A stretch of 41,636 bases of DNA from Candidatus Nomurabacteria bacterium (GCA_020846455.1 JADLDV010000017.1:1-41636); one strand, 5' to 3'; counted from the first letter of the stretch, positions 1 to 9,670 are shown. Notes: generated by a model from the letters alone, not told the origin. Made by a program: numbers and translations.

Positions 1-1
1 A

Positions 2-634
2 ATGATCCGTATCTGCAACATGCTTGGTAAGCCGGTTATTACTGCGACACAAATGCTTGAGTCGATGATTCAAGCTCCTGTACCAACGCGTGCAGAAGTG
101 TCTGATATCGCAAATGCTATTCTTGATGGAAGTGATGCGGTGATGCTTTCAGAAGAAACAACGCTCGGACTTTATCCTGTGGAAGCAGTCTCTGTGATGA
201 CTGCTGTTGCACAGCAAGTAGAACAAGAGTTTCCTCAACGAAAGCGTCGTGAAGGGATGTTTGATGGCAGTGAGCAAGTGGTGGATGCTGTTACCAACGC
301 CGTTGCACACGCAGTTGTGACTGTCGACGCAAAGGCGATTGTTGCACTTACTGAGTCAGGATTTACCGGACGAATGATTGCGCGACATCGCCCAAGTCAA
401 ATGGTATATGTTTTGACGCCGCATATTCGCACGTTCAATAAACTCGCACTTTCTTTCGGTTGCGTGCCAGTCCTCATCAAGCCATTCAAAGATTTTACAA
501 AAGGACTCACGGAAATTCAAAAATTTGTTACAACTGAAAAAATTGCAAAAAAGGGTGATAAGATTGTCGTGTCGCTTGGACTACCTTCTGGTATTGTCGG
601 AAGTACTAATACGATGATCATTCTCACTGTCTAA
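2..634 (+). CDS. pyk: Pyruvate kinase, C-terminal part (truncated by window start)
   Basis: Protein contains [55 protein letters not shown], the pyruvate kinase signature, followed by the C-terminal domain. Confidence 0.96.
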   Translation: MIRICNMLGKPVITATQMLESMIQAPVPTRAEVSDIANAILDGSDAVMLSEETTLGLYPVEAVSVMTAVAQQVEQEFPQRKRREGMFDGSEQVVDAVTNAVAHAVVTVDAKAIVALTESGFTGRMIARHRPSQMVYVLTPHIRTFNKLALSFGCVPVLIKPFKDFTKGLTEIQKFVTTEKIAKKGDKIVVSLGLPSGIVGSTNTMIILTV

Positions 635-637
635 TGT

Positions 638-859
638 ATGTATGTTCGGGTACATGTGATTGCTGGAAACAAACACGAAAAGGTAACTGAGGCAGGGTCT
701 GATAAGTGGTACATTGCTGTCAAAGAAAAAGCTGAAGCAAATAATGCCAATGAGCGAGTGTGTGAAATAATCGCAGATCTTTATCGAGTGCCACGTTCTG
801 CGGTGAGAATAGTGCACGGACATCATCAACCAGGAAAATTACTTACCGTTATTGCATAA
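638..859 (+). CDS. DUF167/YggU-family protein
   Basis: 73 aa; pattern VRVHVIAGNKHEKV...YIAVKEKAEANNANERVCEIIADLYRVPRSAVRIVHGHHQPGKLLTV typical of DUF167. Confidence 0.8.
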   Translation: MYVRVHVIAGNKHEKVTEAGSDKWYIAVKEKAEANNANERVCEIIADLYRVPRSAVRIVHGHHQPGKLLTVIA

Positions 860-927
860 AATAGGTGGATAACTCATTTGTGGGAGGTGGTATACTGAAG
901 GTGTTATCAGAATAACCAAACACGTAT

Positions 928-1299
928 ATGCACATTTCAATAAAAGCAACCAATTATGAGTTGACGCTTCCTATACGGGAGTACGTAGAAAAGCGTTGTC
1001 GTTCGTTTGAAAAGTTTTTTTCTGAAAAAGAAGATCCTCATGTTTCGGTAGAATTAGGTAAGACCACCAATCATCACACTTCTGGAGATATTTTCCGGGC
1101 AGAAATGCAATTGACCCGTCACGGTGTTTTGTTACGAGCAGAATCACATGGAAAAGATTTGTACGGTGCAATTGATGATGCGCATGACGAGCTCTTTCGT
1201 GAAATCAGTTCTCAAAAAGAAAAGCGATTGACTCGATGGATTCGAAAAGCACATGCGGTAAAAGAAATGATAAAAGGACTTCGTCCGTGGAAGAAATAG
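928..1299 (+). CDS. raiA: Ribosome hibernation promoting factor / ribosome-associated inhibitor A (short form)
   Basis: MHISIKATNYELTLPIREYVEKRCRSFEKFF...DLYGAIDDAHDELFREISSQKEKR matches the HPF/RaiA family. Confidence 0.88.
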   Translation: MHISIKATNYELTLPIREYVEKRCRSFEKFFSEKEDPHVSVELGKTTNHHTSGDIFRAEMQLTRHGVLLRAESHGKDLYGAIDDAHDELFREISSQKEKRLTRWIRKAHAVKEMIKGLRPWKK

Positions 1300-1302
1300 T
1301 CT

Positions 1303-1336
1303 ATAGAAAACACTCACATTTGTGAGTGTTTTCTAT
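1303..1336. terminator. Bidirectional hairpin terminator
   Basis: ATAGAAAACACTCACA-TT-TGTGAGTGTTTTCTAT perfect inverted repeat just after raiA stop. Confidence 0.8.
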
Positions 1337-1393
1337 TTGTTGACTTGGTGTGCTTTTTGCTATATTGTTTCATCAGAAATAAATTATTTTAAT

Positions 1394-1918
1394 ATGGAAA
1401 TTTTGAAAAATCGATTACCTTGGTTGTTTGCTCATAATAAACAACAGTCATGGAAAAGAATGCTAAAAGAGCAAAAGAAAATACTGGATGCGATTTTGTT
1501 GCATAATTATAAAAAGTTGAGTTTTCATGAAAAGAAAGAAGTTTGCACTTTATTTGATGCATGGCAACAAGTCTATAGTGCACTGCTTTCAGAAAGTACT
1601 CCTGATGTTGAGGAAAATCATAATCTCTTATTAAAGAAACCAAAAGAGATGTATTTGTATAAACCACATATCTTTTCAGACAATCCTCCATCTCAAGAAA
1701 ATGCAGAAATGTTTTTGAAAGATGTATTCACAAGTGCGTATCCTTCAACTCGTGACATGGATGATTGGGCTATGCACATGCGTTTTGCTGAATTGATGAC
1801 ACTGAAAGGAATTTCAAAAAATGATGCAAAAAAGTATTACGTGCATCTAAGAAAAAGATTTGTGAATCATACTATTGTAAAGGGGATTATCCAGATGGAT
1901 ATTTATTGTTTGAAATAA
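1394..1918 (+). CDS. Hypothetical protein
   Basis: ORF 1322..1918; the ATG at 1394 (MEILKNRLPWLF) is preferred because the upstream part overlaps the terminator hairpin. Confidence 0.6.
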   Translation: MEILKNRLPWLFAHNKQQSWKRMLKEQKKILDAILLHNYKKLSFHEKKEVCTLFDAWQQVYSALLSESTPDVEENHNLLLKKPKEMYLYKPHIFSDNPPSQENAEMFLKDVFTSAYPSTRDMDDWAMHMRFAELMTLKGISKNDAKKYYVHLRKRFVNHTIVKGIIQMDIYCLK

Positions 1919-2784
1919 TCTTTGTAAGACACTTCTTTTTTTCCTTCTGGAATTATTGTATCTACTACAAACTGTTCACCTTCATGGTGGGCAGTTTTTA
2001 TTTTTATACGTATCTGTGTTCTGTTAGTGTGTTCTTTGAAGAAATATAATCCTGGCCACGGAGTATATGCACGGAATTTTGCCCACAGTTCTACTCCTGG
2101 TTCTTTTTCAGTGTCTACGAGACCATGTTCTTTTGTAATCTTTTTGGTGAATGTCGCTTGAGTATGATCTTGTTCCGTTGTACTGACTGTCCCCGCGATA
2201 TACTCTGGGAGAATACCTGCAAGAAGTTCACCTCCTTTTTTAAATAGAGCAGTGCCGAGTTCGTGCGCGAATTCATTTCCTGTTAGAGGTATTTTTTCTT
2301 GAAAAAGAATTGGTCCGTGGTCTACTTCGTGGTCAAGTGCAATGATTGTGACACCTGTTTCAGTATCTCCTGCGAGGATTGGTGCTTCGAGTGGGCTTGG
2401 TCCTCGGTATTTTGGTAATAGGGAAGGATGTACATTGAGTGTGCCGTGTGATGGTATGTCGAGGAGTTTTTGTGGAAGAATCTTACCATATGCCGCAACA
2501 ATAAAAACAGCTACAGATATTTGTGCTATGTCTGCAATCACCTTGGGTGTTATTTTCTCAGGTTTCAAAGTAGGGATATTGTGTGCCTCTGCCCATAGCG
2601 CAACAGGTGAGGGTTGTACGGTAAGTCCACGTCCTTGTGGGCGATCTGGTGCGGTAACGATGAGTGTTGGTGTGTATCCGTGCTCACGAAGTGCTTCGAG
2701 TGTTTCCACTGCGTATGCGGGTGTGCCAAAAAAAACAAATGGAATATTACTTGTGTTCATGTGAAGATTCTTCTGGTGGCGCAT
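1903..2784 (-). CDS. fmt: Methionyl-tRNA formyltransferase
   Basis: VFFGTPAYAVETLEAL...GKILPQKLLDIPSHGTLNVHPSLLPKYRGPSPLEAPILAGDTETGVTI. Confidence 0.95.
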   Translation of the reverse strand: MRHQKNLHMNTSNIPFVFFGTPAYAVETLEALREHGYTPTLIVTAPDRPQGRGLTVQPSPVALWAEAHNIPTLKPEKITPKVIADIAQISVAVFIVAAYGKILPQKLLDIPSHGTLNVHPSLLPKYRGPSPLEAPILAGDTETGVTIIALDHEVDHGPILFQEKIPLTGNEFAHELGTALFKKGGELLAGILPEYIAGTVSTTEQDHTQATFTKKITKEHGLVDTEKEPGVELWAKFRAYTPWPGLYFFKEHTNRTQIRIKIKTAHHEGEQFVVDTIIPEGKKEVSYKDYFKQ

Positions 2785-3262
2785 CGTATATGTCTTTTGC
2801 TTTTTCTATAAATAACATACCATCGAGATGATCAATTTCATGTTGAAAGATGTGCGCAAGTAATCCACCTGCGCCACGTTCAAAGAGGTTACCGAATTCA
2901 TCATATGCAGAAACGGTAACGTTGGTGTGACGTCTGACTTTGCCATAGAGCCATCTCAGTGAAAGGCACCCTTCTCCTTCTTTCCATGCCATTTTTTTTG
3001 ATGCTTTAGTAATCGTCGGGTTGATATATACAAGAGGTTCGTTTTTTTCTTTACCCTCGAATATTTTTGGTGAGAGTACAAAGATACGAAATGAAATGCC
3101 AATTTGAGGTGCAGCAATAGCCACACCATCAGACTCTTGTTCTAGTGTTTTTTTCATATCAGCAATAATCTTTTGTATTTTTGCTGTCGAAATATTTGCT
3201 GTTGGTACAGGAAGTGCCACAGTGTGGAGTGCTTTGTGTTCTTTTGGAATGAGTAAACTCAT
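2747..3262 (-). CDS. def: Peptide deformylase
   Basis: GVAIAAPQIG, EGCLSL and HEIDHLDG-like (QHEIDHLDGMLF) metal-binding motifs. Confidence 0.95.
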   Translation of the reverse strand: MSLLIPKEHKALHTVALPVPTANISTAKIQKIIADMKKTLEQESDGVAIAAPQIGISFRIFVLSPKIFEGKEKNEPLVYINPTITKASKKMAWKEGEGCLSLRWLYGKVRRHTNVTVSAYDEFGNLFERGAGGLLAHIFQHEIDHLDGMLFIEKAKDIYDAPPEESSHEHK

Positions 3263-3268
3263 AGAAAA

Positions 3269-4585
3269 TTACTTTAATTTCTTAATGTATTCAAGAAGAT
3301 TATCGAGAGAAACAGTTTCTTGTGATCTCGTTGCCATGTCACGAACAATCACACTGTTTTCAAGAGCTTCTTTTTGTCCGAAGATAAGTGTGTAGGGAGT
3401 ACCGAGCTGTTCTGCGATTGCAAGTTGTGAACCAAGACTGTCTTTTGATAATGATTGCACAATAGGTACTTTTGCCTTACGGAGAATTTCAAGGATGTTG
3501 AGACTTTTGAGTTTTGCATCAAAACCAAGTTGAATAAAATACATCTTTGGTTTCTTCATGATTCGTGGAGAGAGTTTTGCATACCAAGAAGATTCAACAA
3601 CACGGTCTACACCAATTGCCATACCGATTGCAGGAATATCTTTTTTACTTCCGAGCATTTTTCCGAGATAGTCATATCTACCACCGCCAGCAATTGCCAT
3701 TGGTGTTCCGTCTTCTCCACCTGTTTGTTCAATAATCTCAAAAACTGTGCGACTGTAGTATGAAAGTCCTCGAACAAGGTTTTTGTTTATTCGATATGAC
3801 ACACCCATTTCATCTAGGTATTCCAGTACTTCTTTGAAATGGTGCTTACATCCGTTACAAAGTGCACTAACTGCGTCTGGCGCATTTTCATTGATTGCAA
3901 TAGTCTTTGGATCTTTAGAATCAAGAATACGAATTGGGTTTGTCTTGAGACGTTCACGGTCAACTGCCGGCAAATCATGTGCATGTTTGCGATAGTATGA
4001 AGTCAGTTCTTTGACGTATCCGCCACGGCAATCTTTGTCACCAATAGAATTAATATCCACGATAATATTTTCTGCGCCAGCTTCTTCGAGAATCATGACA
4101 GCTGTTTTGATGATCAGTGCATCAGCAATACTTTTTTCTGTGCCAAGTACTTCAAGTCCGAATTGGCGGAGTTCGCGATAGCGACCCTTTTGTGGATTGT
4201 CGTGACGATAAAATGGTCCATAGTAATAGAGCATCACTGGTTGAGGAAGTGATTGCATGCCATGTTCGAGATATGCACGCATAACACCTGCAGTACCTTC
4301 TGGGCGAAGTGCGAGCTTGTCGCCACCTTTTGTGCGAAGTGTATACATTTCTTTGTCGACAATATCAGTACCAGCACCGACACCTGAGGTGAACACATCT
4401 TCTTTTTCAAGAATAGGAAGTTCTATTGGTTTGAATCCATAGTAGAGTGCAACTTCTTGTGCTTTTTCAAAAAATCCTTGGTAGAAATAATATTGTTCAT
4501 CCATTATATCGCGCATACCTTTTGGAGATGTGAACGGTTCTTTTTTTGCAGCGGATGTGGGTACTTTTTTCTGTTCTTCTTTCAT
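3269..4585 (-). CDS. hisS: Histidyl-tRNA synthetase
   Basis: PKGMRDIM, LRPEGTAGVMRAYLEHG, YYYGPFYRHDNPQKGRYRELRQFGLEVLG, GGGRYDYL class II HisRS motifs. Confidence 0.96.
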   Translation of the reverse strand: MKEEQKKVPTSAAKKEPFTSPKGMRDIMDEQYYFYQGFFEKAQEVALYYGFKPIELPILEKEDVFTSGVGAGTDIVDKEMYTLRTKGGDKLALRPEGTAGVMRAYLEHGMQSLPQPVMLYYYGPFYRHDNPQKGRYRELRQFGLEVLGTEKSIADALIIKTAVMILEEAGAENIIVDINSIGDKDCRGGYVKELTSYYRKHAHDLPAVDRERLKTNPIRILDSKDPKTIAINENAPDAVSALCNGCKHHFKEVLEYLDEMGVSYRINKNLVRGLSYYSRTVFEIIEQTGGEDGTPMAIAGGGRYDYLGKMLGSKKDIPAIGMAIGVDRVVESSWYAKLSPRIMKKPKMYFIQLGFDAKLKSLNILEILRKAKVPIVQSLSKDSLGSQLAIAEQLGTPYTLIFGQKEALENSVIVRDMATRSQETVSLDNLLEYIKKLK

Positions 4586-4616
4586 CGTAGTGAGTGATTA
4601 GGTTTGATAAATAGTA

Positions 4617-5228
4617 TTACTGTTCGATTTGATGGTATTCACCAGGGAGATATGATATTTGTGTAAACGGAAACAGTCGAAGGAATGCTCTACCGGTGAT
4701 GTCTTTTCTTGGAAGTGTGCCCCAGTATCGTGAATCTGAACTTGCGGTTCGATTGTCGCCGAGTACATAGTATTCATCTGGTCCGAGTGTTTTTTCTATT
4801 TTGTCATCGCTCGGTGTTTCTATATATGGCTGTGTGAGAATGAATCCTTGTGGGTGTGCTTCATTTTTTATAATGATGTTTGCGCCGTTTATGATGACTG
4901 TTTCTCCGGGAAGTCCGATGATACGCTTGATGTAATATGTTTTGAGATTCATTGGTGGTTTGAACACAATCACATCTCCACGTGCTGGTTCTCGGAAGTG
5001 ATATGAGAGTTCATCAACGATCAAGTACTGTCCGTCTTTGAAGGTGGGGAACATTGATGAACCGCTGACGATGAATGGTTGCATCACAAACATGCGCACT
5101 GGAATGACGACACACACGGCAAGAAGAATGAATTTGATTATTTCAATGATACCTTGACGACTAAATGGAGATGGTTTTGTGTCGTTTTCTATAATACGAG
5201 CAGTATTTTGCTCTGATTGAGTATCCAT
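4617..5228 (-). CDS. lepB: Signal peptidase I
   Basis: SGSSMFPTFKDGQYLIVDE, RGDVIVFKPP, YYIKRIIGLPGE, YYVLGDNRTASSDSRYWG S26 motifs; N-terminal TM. Confidence 0.95.
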   Translation of the reverse strand: MDTQSEQNTARIIENDTKPSPFSRQGIIEIIKFILLAVCVVIPVRMFVMQPFIVSGSSMFPTFKDGQYLIVDELSYHFREPARGDVIVFKPPMNLKTYYIKRIIGLPGETVIINGANIIIKNEAHPQGFILTQPYIETPSDDKIEKTLGPDEYYVLGDNRTASSDSRYWGTLPRKDITGRAFLRLFPFTQISYLPGEYHQIEQ

Positions 5229-5326
5229 ATGTGCATATTTTACTACGAATACTCATTTGACACAACAGTTAAATGTAGTGTCTTATATTTTATACAAATG
5301 ATTTACATTTTGGTATACTGCACCAT

Positions 5327-5878
5327 ATGATCCATATTATCGGACTTGGAAATCCTGGCAAAGAATACGAACAGACTCGACATAATGTTGCATGGATGCT
5401 TCTTGATACGCTTGTTGATGTACGTGATTGGCGCCATGATAAATACCTTCCAGGACATGTCGCAACACTGCCTGATATGACATTGGTGAAACCGGATACA
5501 TTCATGAATCATTCCGGCAATGTATTACCATCTCTCATGAAATCATACGGACTTTCTGCTGAATCACTACTTGTTGTACAGGATGATATCGATCTTCCTA
5601 TTGGTACACTTCGATTGTCTTATGATAGAGGAGATGGGGGACACAATGGAATCAAATCTATTGTTGAAGTACTTGGATCAAAACAATTCCTTCGTTTGCG
5701 TGTTGGTGTGTCATTACTTGATGAAAGTGGTGTGTTGCGCAAACCAAATGTACTCGGTAGATTTTCTCCTCTTGAAATGGAAACGTTACAGACAGTGATA
5801 GAAAAATATAAAACAATACTCGCTATTTTAACAAAAGAAGGAAAAGAAAAAGCAATGAATGAGTGTAATGTTCAGTAA
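5327..5878 (+). CDS. pth: Peptidyl-tRNA hydrolase
   Basis: IIGLGNPGKEYEQTRHNVAWM, TFMNHSGN, VVQDDIDLPIGTLRL...GGHNGIKSI. Confidence 0.95.
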   Translation: MIHIIGLGNPGKEYEQTRHNVAWMLLDTLVDVRDWRHDKYLPGHVATLPDMTLVKPDTFMNHSGNVLPSLMKSYGLSAESLLVVQDDIDLPIGTLRLSYDRGDGGHNGIKSIVEVLGSKQFLRLRVGVSLLDESGVLRKPNVLGRFSPLEMETLQTVIEKYKTILAILTKEGKEKAMNECNVQ

Positions 5879-5949
5879 GTATTGTTGACAGGTTCTATAA
5901 CATGTTTATTATTGATTATAGAACAATATGATATTTAAAAACTAAAAAA

Positions 5950-6690
5950 ATGGAAACTAAAAAAACTAAAAAAATACTTTTATTCCATGGTTGGAATTGG
6001 AAAAATTACACAAAATTTTGTCCAAAAGGAACAAACCCTTGGCATGACAGAGAGGTATTCATCAAAACCCTTAAACAAAATGGTTTTGACTTAATTACTC
6101 CTGCATTCCCTGGTTTTTGTGGCGAGAAAGAACCTCTTGATAGTTGGTTTTTGTCTGATTTTGAAAAAATGATAGAAACATATTTCCAAAAAGAGAAACC
6201 AGACGCAATCATTGGTTATTCTTTTGGTGGCGCAGCTGTTCTTAGTTGGGCAGAAAAATATAATCATTCTATTCCAATTGTTTTAATTTCACCTGCAATA
6301 ACAAGAAAATATTCTGTAAAAAGCCCTAATTTGATGGTAAAATTTTCAAAATTTCTACCGACTAGGATTATTTCTTTTTTAAGAAACATATATTTAACCA
6401 TGTATGTAAAAAATCCTTTTCATATACATGGGACAAAGTTTCTTAGAGAGACATACAGAAATATCATCACTATTGATCTTGTTGAAAAACTTAAAAAAAT
6501 GGATCCTAAAAATATTTTGCTAATTTATGGATCTATTGATACTGCAACTCCACCTGATTTAATTAAACAAAATTTGTCTAATAGTAATTTTTTAGACTCA
6601 ATTTTTGTAATTGATGGTGCTTCTCACGACCTGGTGAATTCTCACCATGAACTTGTTCTAAAAAAAATTTCTTCATTCTTAAAAACGTAA
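5950..6690 (+). CDS. Alpha/beta hydrolase
   Basis: KILLFHGWNW, nucleophile elbow IIGYSFGGAAVLSWA, late GASHDLV histidine motif. Confidence 0.8.
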   Translation: METKKTKKILLFHGWNWKNYTKFCPKGTNPWHDREVFIKTLKQNGFDLITPAFPGFCGEKEPLDSWFLSDFEKMIETYFQKEKPDAIIGYSFGGAAVLSWAEKYNHSIPIVLISPAITRKYSVKSPNLMVKFSKFLPTRIISFLRNIYLTMYVKNPFHIHGTKFLRETYRNIITIDLVEKLKKMDPKNILLIYGSIDTATPPDLIKQNLSNSNFLDSIFVIDGASHDLVNSHHELVLKKISSFLKT

Positions 6691-6693
6691 AAA

Positions 6694-8043
6694 ATGAAAA
6701 TTACAACAGGAATACTCAAAAAAGTATTGTCAGGTGCTCATTTTATAAATGTACCTGACATTCAATTTGATTGGATTGATGTACTCTCTACTGCAGCAAT
6801 CAGGTGTGATTGGAAAAAGAGAAATATTTTATGTTTTCTTTTTTACTTGCCTCATCCTGAAAAAGACGGCTGGTATGATTCAGTTATAGATAAGCGAGGA
6901 TATTTTGAAAAAGAACATGATGTCAGCAAAATTGTCTTTGTTGTTGATTCATCTCTTTACCTAGATGAATCAATTATTAAAAACAAATCATTCATTTTAG
7001 TTGATGATTTGTTTAAAACAGCTAAGCGATTATTTGATTTTGTTTTAGAAAAAGTAAAACCAAAGGTAATTGGCGTTACTGGTTCTATTGGAAAAACAAC
7101 AGCAGTTTCGATGATTGAAGATGCGCTCGGTGTAGACAGTAATGTTCTACGTGTCTATTCAAAAAGGATCACTCCGTTAAGTCTTTTTACTGCAATTATA
7201 AATAATCTTGAATACGAACATTCTTTTGTTGTTATGGAATATTCTCTTTACAGAAAATGGCATGTCGAGTATCTAGCTTTCTTGTTGAGGCCATCTGTTG
7301 CGATTGTTTTAAATGTTACCAATATGCATGTTGGTAATGATGGAATCGAGACAGAACAAGATATTTTTGATGCAAAAGTAACATTGACAAAAGACGTTCC
7401 CATTAAGATTTTTTCAGATGATTTGTGTGTTTTTGTTCAAGACATGTCTTGTGTTTATTTTGGATTTAGTCAATTGAGTGGAGTGAGGTTTATTTTTGAA
7501 AATGGCACAATTAGTTTTGAAGGTGAGAATTTTAAAATATCTCCATATGTTTTAACAGAACTTGGATTAAAACATATATTGATGTGCGTAACGGTCCTTC
7601 ATGTCTTACACATACCTTTTTCTTCAGAACATATTTCTAGAATTCAAAATTTTAAACCAAAAGAGCATAGACTTCTTTGTTTTGTAAAAAATGGTAAAAC
7701 AATAATTTTTGATGGTGAGGTGACGTACTCTTCACGATTACTTGAGTTATCAAAAAATTATTACAAAGAACCAGTCTTGGTAATAATGAATCTTCATTTT
7801 GGGATTGAAAAGGATATTGTTCAGTTTGAAAATCTTACAAAAGTCATTAATGCTTTTGTAAAAGTATACATTAATGAAAACATTACAGGAGTAAATAGTA
7901 TTTTTGAAAAATTACTTAATGTTTCAAAAAATATTATAATCATTCCTAACCCTGTAGAATATTGCGTTGCAGTGTATCAAACTATTTTTATTCACGATGG
8001 GGGATATTGGCGTTTTCGCTCCGGTCAAGAACTTCCTTTTTAG
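6694..8043 (+). CDS. Mur ligase-like protein (MurF-type fold, divergent)
   Basis: P-loop VIGVTGSIGKTTAVSMIEDAL, VVMEYSLYRKWHVEYLAFLLRPSVAIVLNVTNMHVGNDGIETEQDIFDAKVTL, PKEHRL; starts 4 nt after the hydrolase stop. Confidence 0.75.
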   Translation: MKITTGILKKVLSGAHFINVPDIQFDWIDVLSTAAIRCDWKKRNILCFLFYLPHPEKDGWYDSVIDKRGYFEKEHDVSKIVFVVDSSLYLDESIIKNKSFILVDDLFKTAKRLFDFVLEKVKPKVIGVTGSIGKTTAVSMIEDALGVDSNVLRVYSKRITPLSLFTAIINNLEYEHSFVVMEYSLYRKWHVEYLAFLLRPSVAIVLNVTNMHVGNDGIETEQDIFDAKVTLTKDVPIKIFSDDLCVFVQDMSCVYFGFSQLSGVRFIFENGTISFEGENFKISPYVLTELGLKHILMCVTVLHVLHIPFSSEHISRIQNFKPKEHRLLCFVKNGKTIIFDGEVTYSSRLLELSKNYYKEPVLVIMNLHFGIEKDIVQFENLTKVINAFVKVYINENITGVNSIFEKLLNVSKNIIIIPNPVEYCVAVYQTIFIHDGGYWRFRSGQELPF

Positions 8044-8060
8044 TGACTATTGAACAACTA

Positions 8061-8090
8061 ATCACCTGAGGTAACTTAGGTGATTTTTTT
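8061..8090 (+). terminator. Intrinsic terminator
   Basis: ATCACCT-gaggtaactt-AGGTGAT followed by T7. Confidence 0.75.
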
Positions 8091-8107
8091 ACTTTGACTG
8101 ATAATTA

Positions 8108-8134
8108 TTGACATATTTTATGGGGGGGTAAAAT
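8108..8134 (+). promoter_or_regulatory. Promoter-like TTGACA-15-TAAAAT with G7 tract in spacer
   Basis: TTGACA(8108-8113) TATTTTATGGGGGGG TAAAAT(8129-8134). Confidence 0.5.
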
Positions 8135-8166
8135 GGTAGGATTAGTAATCATAATTAAAAATATCC

Positions 8167-8298
8167 ATGAATGAAGAAGAGTTAAAAGTGCTCGCAGAAA
8201 AGGTTGTTGCAGGCACAGCGTCTCAAGAAGAATCATTGCTTTTCATGAAAGAATTCAATGCACTCCTTGAAGAATTAAAAGAAGAGCTTAAGAAATAA
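8167..8298 (+). CDS. Small acidic protein (43 aa), hypothetical
   Basis: Not in ORF track; ATG..TAA gives MNEEELKVLAEKVVAGTASQEESLLFMKEFNALLEELKEELKK; helical, charged; immediately upstream of the 8303 ORF. Confidence 0.6.
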   Translation: MNEEELKVLAEKVVAGTASQEESLLFMKEFNALLEELKEELKK

Positions 8299-8302
8299 TA
8301 CT

Positions 8303-8719
8303 ATGGAAAAAATGCCACAAAATAATCAAGATAATAATCTTGATAAACAGATTGATATAGAAAAAAATATTTTAGGTAATAATGTTGAAGAAATTTCTAG
8401 TTTGGTGAGTGAAAAAAAAGAAGGAGGAAGTTTTACTGATAAAGCAAAATTGCGTGCATCAAAAGCAGGAAGAGTTGCAGGAGTAGGTATAGCTACCGCT
8501 GGAACACTCGGGATACTTGGTACAACAGGGCTAACATTAGCTGAAGTTGCTGAGCATACTGAAGGTATGGGTATACCGCGTATCCCTGAACATACTCGTG
8601 GATTTTTATTGAACTCAATGAATATTACAGCATTCGTCACTCTTATTGGTGCATTTGGTGCAGATAAATGCGAAAAAATAATTCAAAATATTAAATCAAA
8701 ACTAAAATCTGAGAAGTAA
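8303..8719 (+). CDS. Hypothetical membrane protein
   Basis: 138 aa; polar N-terminus then two hydrophobic segments (VAGVGIATAGTLGILGTTGLTL; MNITAFVTLIGAFGA). Confidence 0.6.
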   Translation: MEKMPQNNQDNNLDKQIDIEKNILGNNVEEISSLVSEKKEGGSFTDKAKLRASKAGRVAGVGIATAGTLGILGTTGLTLAEVAEHTEGMGIPRIPEHTRGFLLNSMNITAFVTLIGAFGADKCEKIIQNIKSKLKSEK

Positions 8720-8738
8720 AAAATCGCTTAATACGTTC

Positions 8739-8767
8739 ACTAAAAAATCCGCCATATGGCGGATTTT
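8739..8767. repeat. Palindromic terminator-like repeat, copy 1
   Basis: ACTAAAAAATCCGCCATATGGCGGATTTT; 28/29 identical to 9625-9653. Confidence 0.8.
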
Positions 8768-8803
8768 AATTGGATGTGATGAATATTTTAAAAACAGAAA
8801 AAA

Positions 8804-9574
8804 CTATTGTTTTATAACTGTAGTTTGAAAAGATTTAAATAAGATATTTTTATATTCAATTGCAAGGGTTCTTACTTTATTTTCATCCCATTTACCATTT
8901 CTTTCTTTTTGAATTTTGAGAACAATTTGATTTAGTTTTTCAAAAGTTTCATTACCTACAAGATATCCAGTAGTTGTAAATTTCCCTTTCAGTTCATCAT
9001 CTATTTGAGTGGAGGATAAAATTTCTAAGGGGATTTGAAGTGAGACTAGATGTCCATGATTTTCTTTGATTGACATTGTGTCTTCTTCTGATAATCGCGT
9101 AGGTGCACTATTTGCACTTGTAAATCCCCAGTCAGTATGAGAAGTAATATATGAATTCAATGCAGAGTCTAGTTTATTAATTTTATAGTCAGAAATAGTT
9201 GCTATAGTGTCACTTTCTTTTAAGTTATTTGCAAAAAAAATACTATTATCTTTATTTTTTACAAAAACATGTAACAAAGATTTTTCAAAAAAAGACCCTG
9301 AATTATTCCAATTAATTTTTTCAAAACCATCTTTATCTAATTGGTAACCATTTATAAGATTTTGATCAAAGGAGATAGTGTTTACTTTTCCTTCAATTTC
9401 TGTGTTTAGTGAATCCAGATTTTTTTCATTGGGTGATTGGAGCTCTTGTCCGCTTACAGAAAAACTACCAGAAATTAAAGTTGCTAATAAAATATTTTTC
9501 ATTTTTGAAATACTACTGTTTTTTTCTTGGGATTCAGATATATTTTTTTTCTGTTCAACATTCATTTTTTCCAT
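8804..9574 (-). CDS. Hypothetical secreted protein
   Basis: ORF 8804..9592, likely start MEKMNVEQKK at 9574; hydrophobic stretch NILLATLISGSFSVSGQ resembles a signal peptide. Confidence 0.6.
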   Translation of the reverse strand: MEKMNVEQKKNISESQEKNSSISKMKNILLATLISGSFSVSGQELQSPNEKNLDSLNTEIEGKVNTISFDQNLINGYQLDKDGFEKINWNNSGSFFEKSLLHVFVKNKDNSIFFANNLKESDTIATISDYKINKLDSALNSYITSHTDWGFTSANSAPTRLSEEDTMSIKENHGHLVSLQIPLEILSSTQIDDELKGKFTTTGYLVGNETFEKLNQIVLKIQKERNGKWDENKVRTLAIEYKNILFKSFQTTVIKQ

Positions 9575-9624
9575 ATAAAGACATTGTATCAAAATACTTT
9601 TTTAATTATAAATATTTCCAGAGT

Positions 9625-9658
9625 ACTAAAAAATCCGCCATACGGCGGATTTTTTAGT
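9625..9658. repeat. Palindromic terminator-like repeat, copy 2 (also serves rpsA 3' end)
   Basis: ACTAAAAAATCCGCC-atac-GGCGGATTTTTTAGT, perfect 15-bp stem. Confidence 0.85.
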
Positions 9659-9670
9659 GAAATGTAATTC

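Noticed and set aside
1322-1393. Upstream start of the 1322..1918 ORF
   Set aside because: It lies within the raiA terminator hairpin; the internal ATG at 1394 is more plausible.
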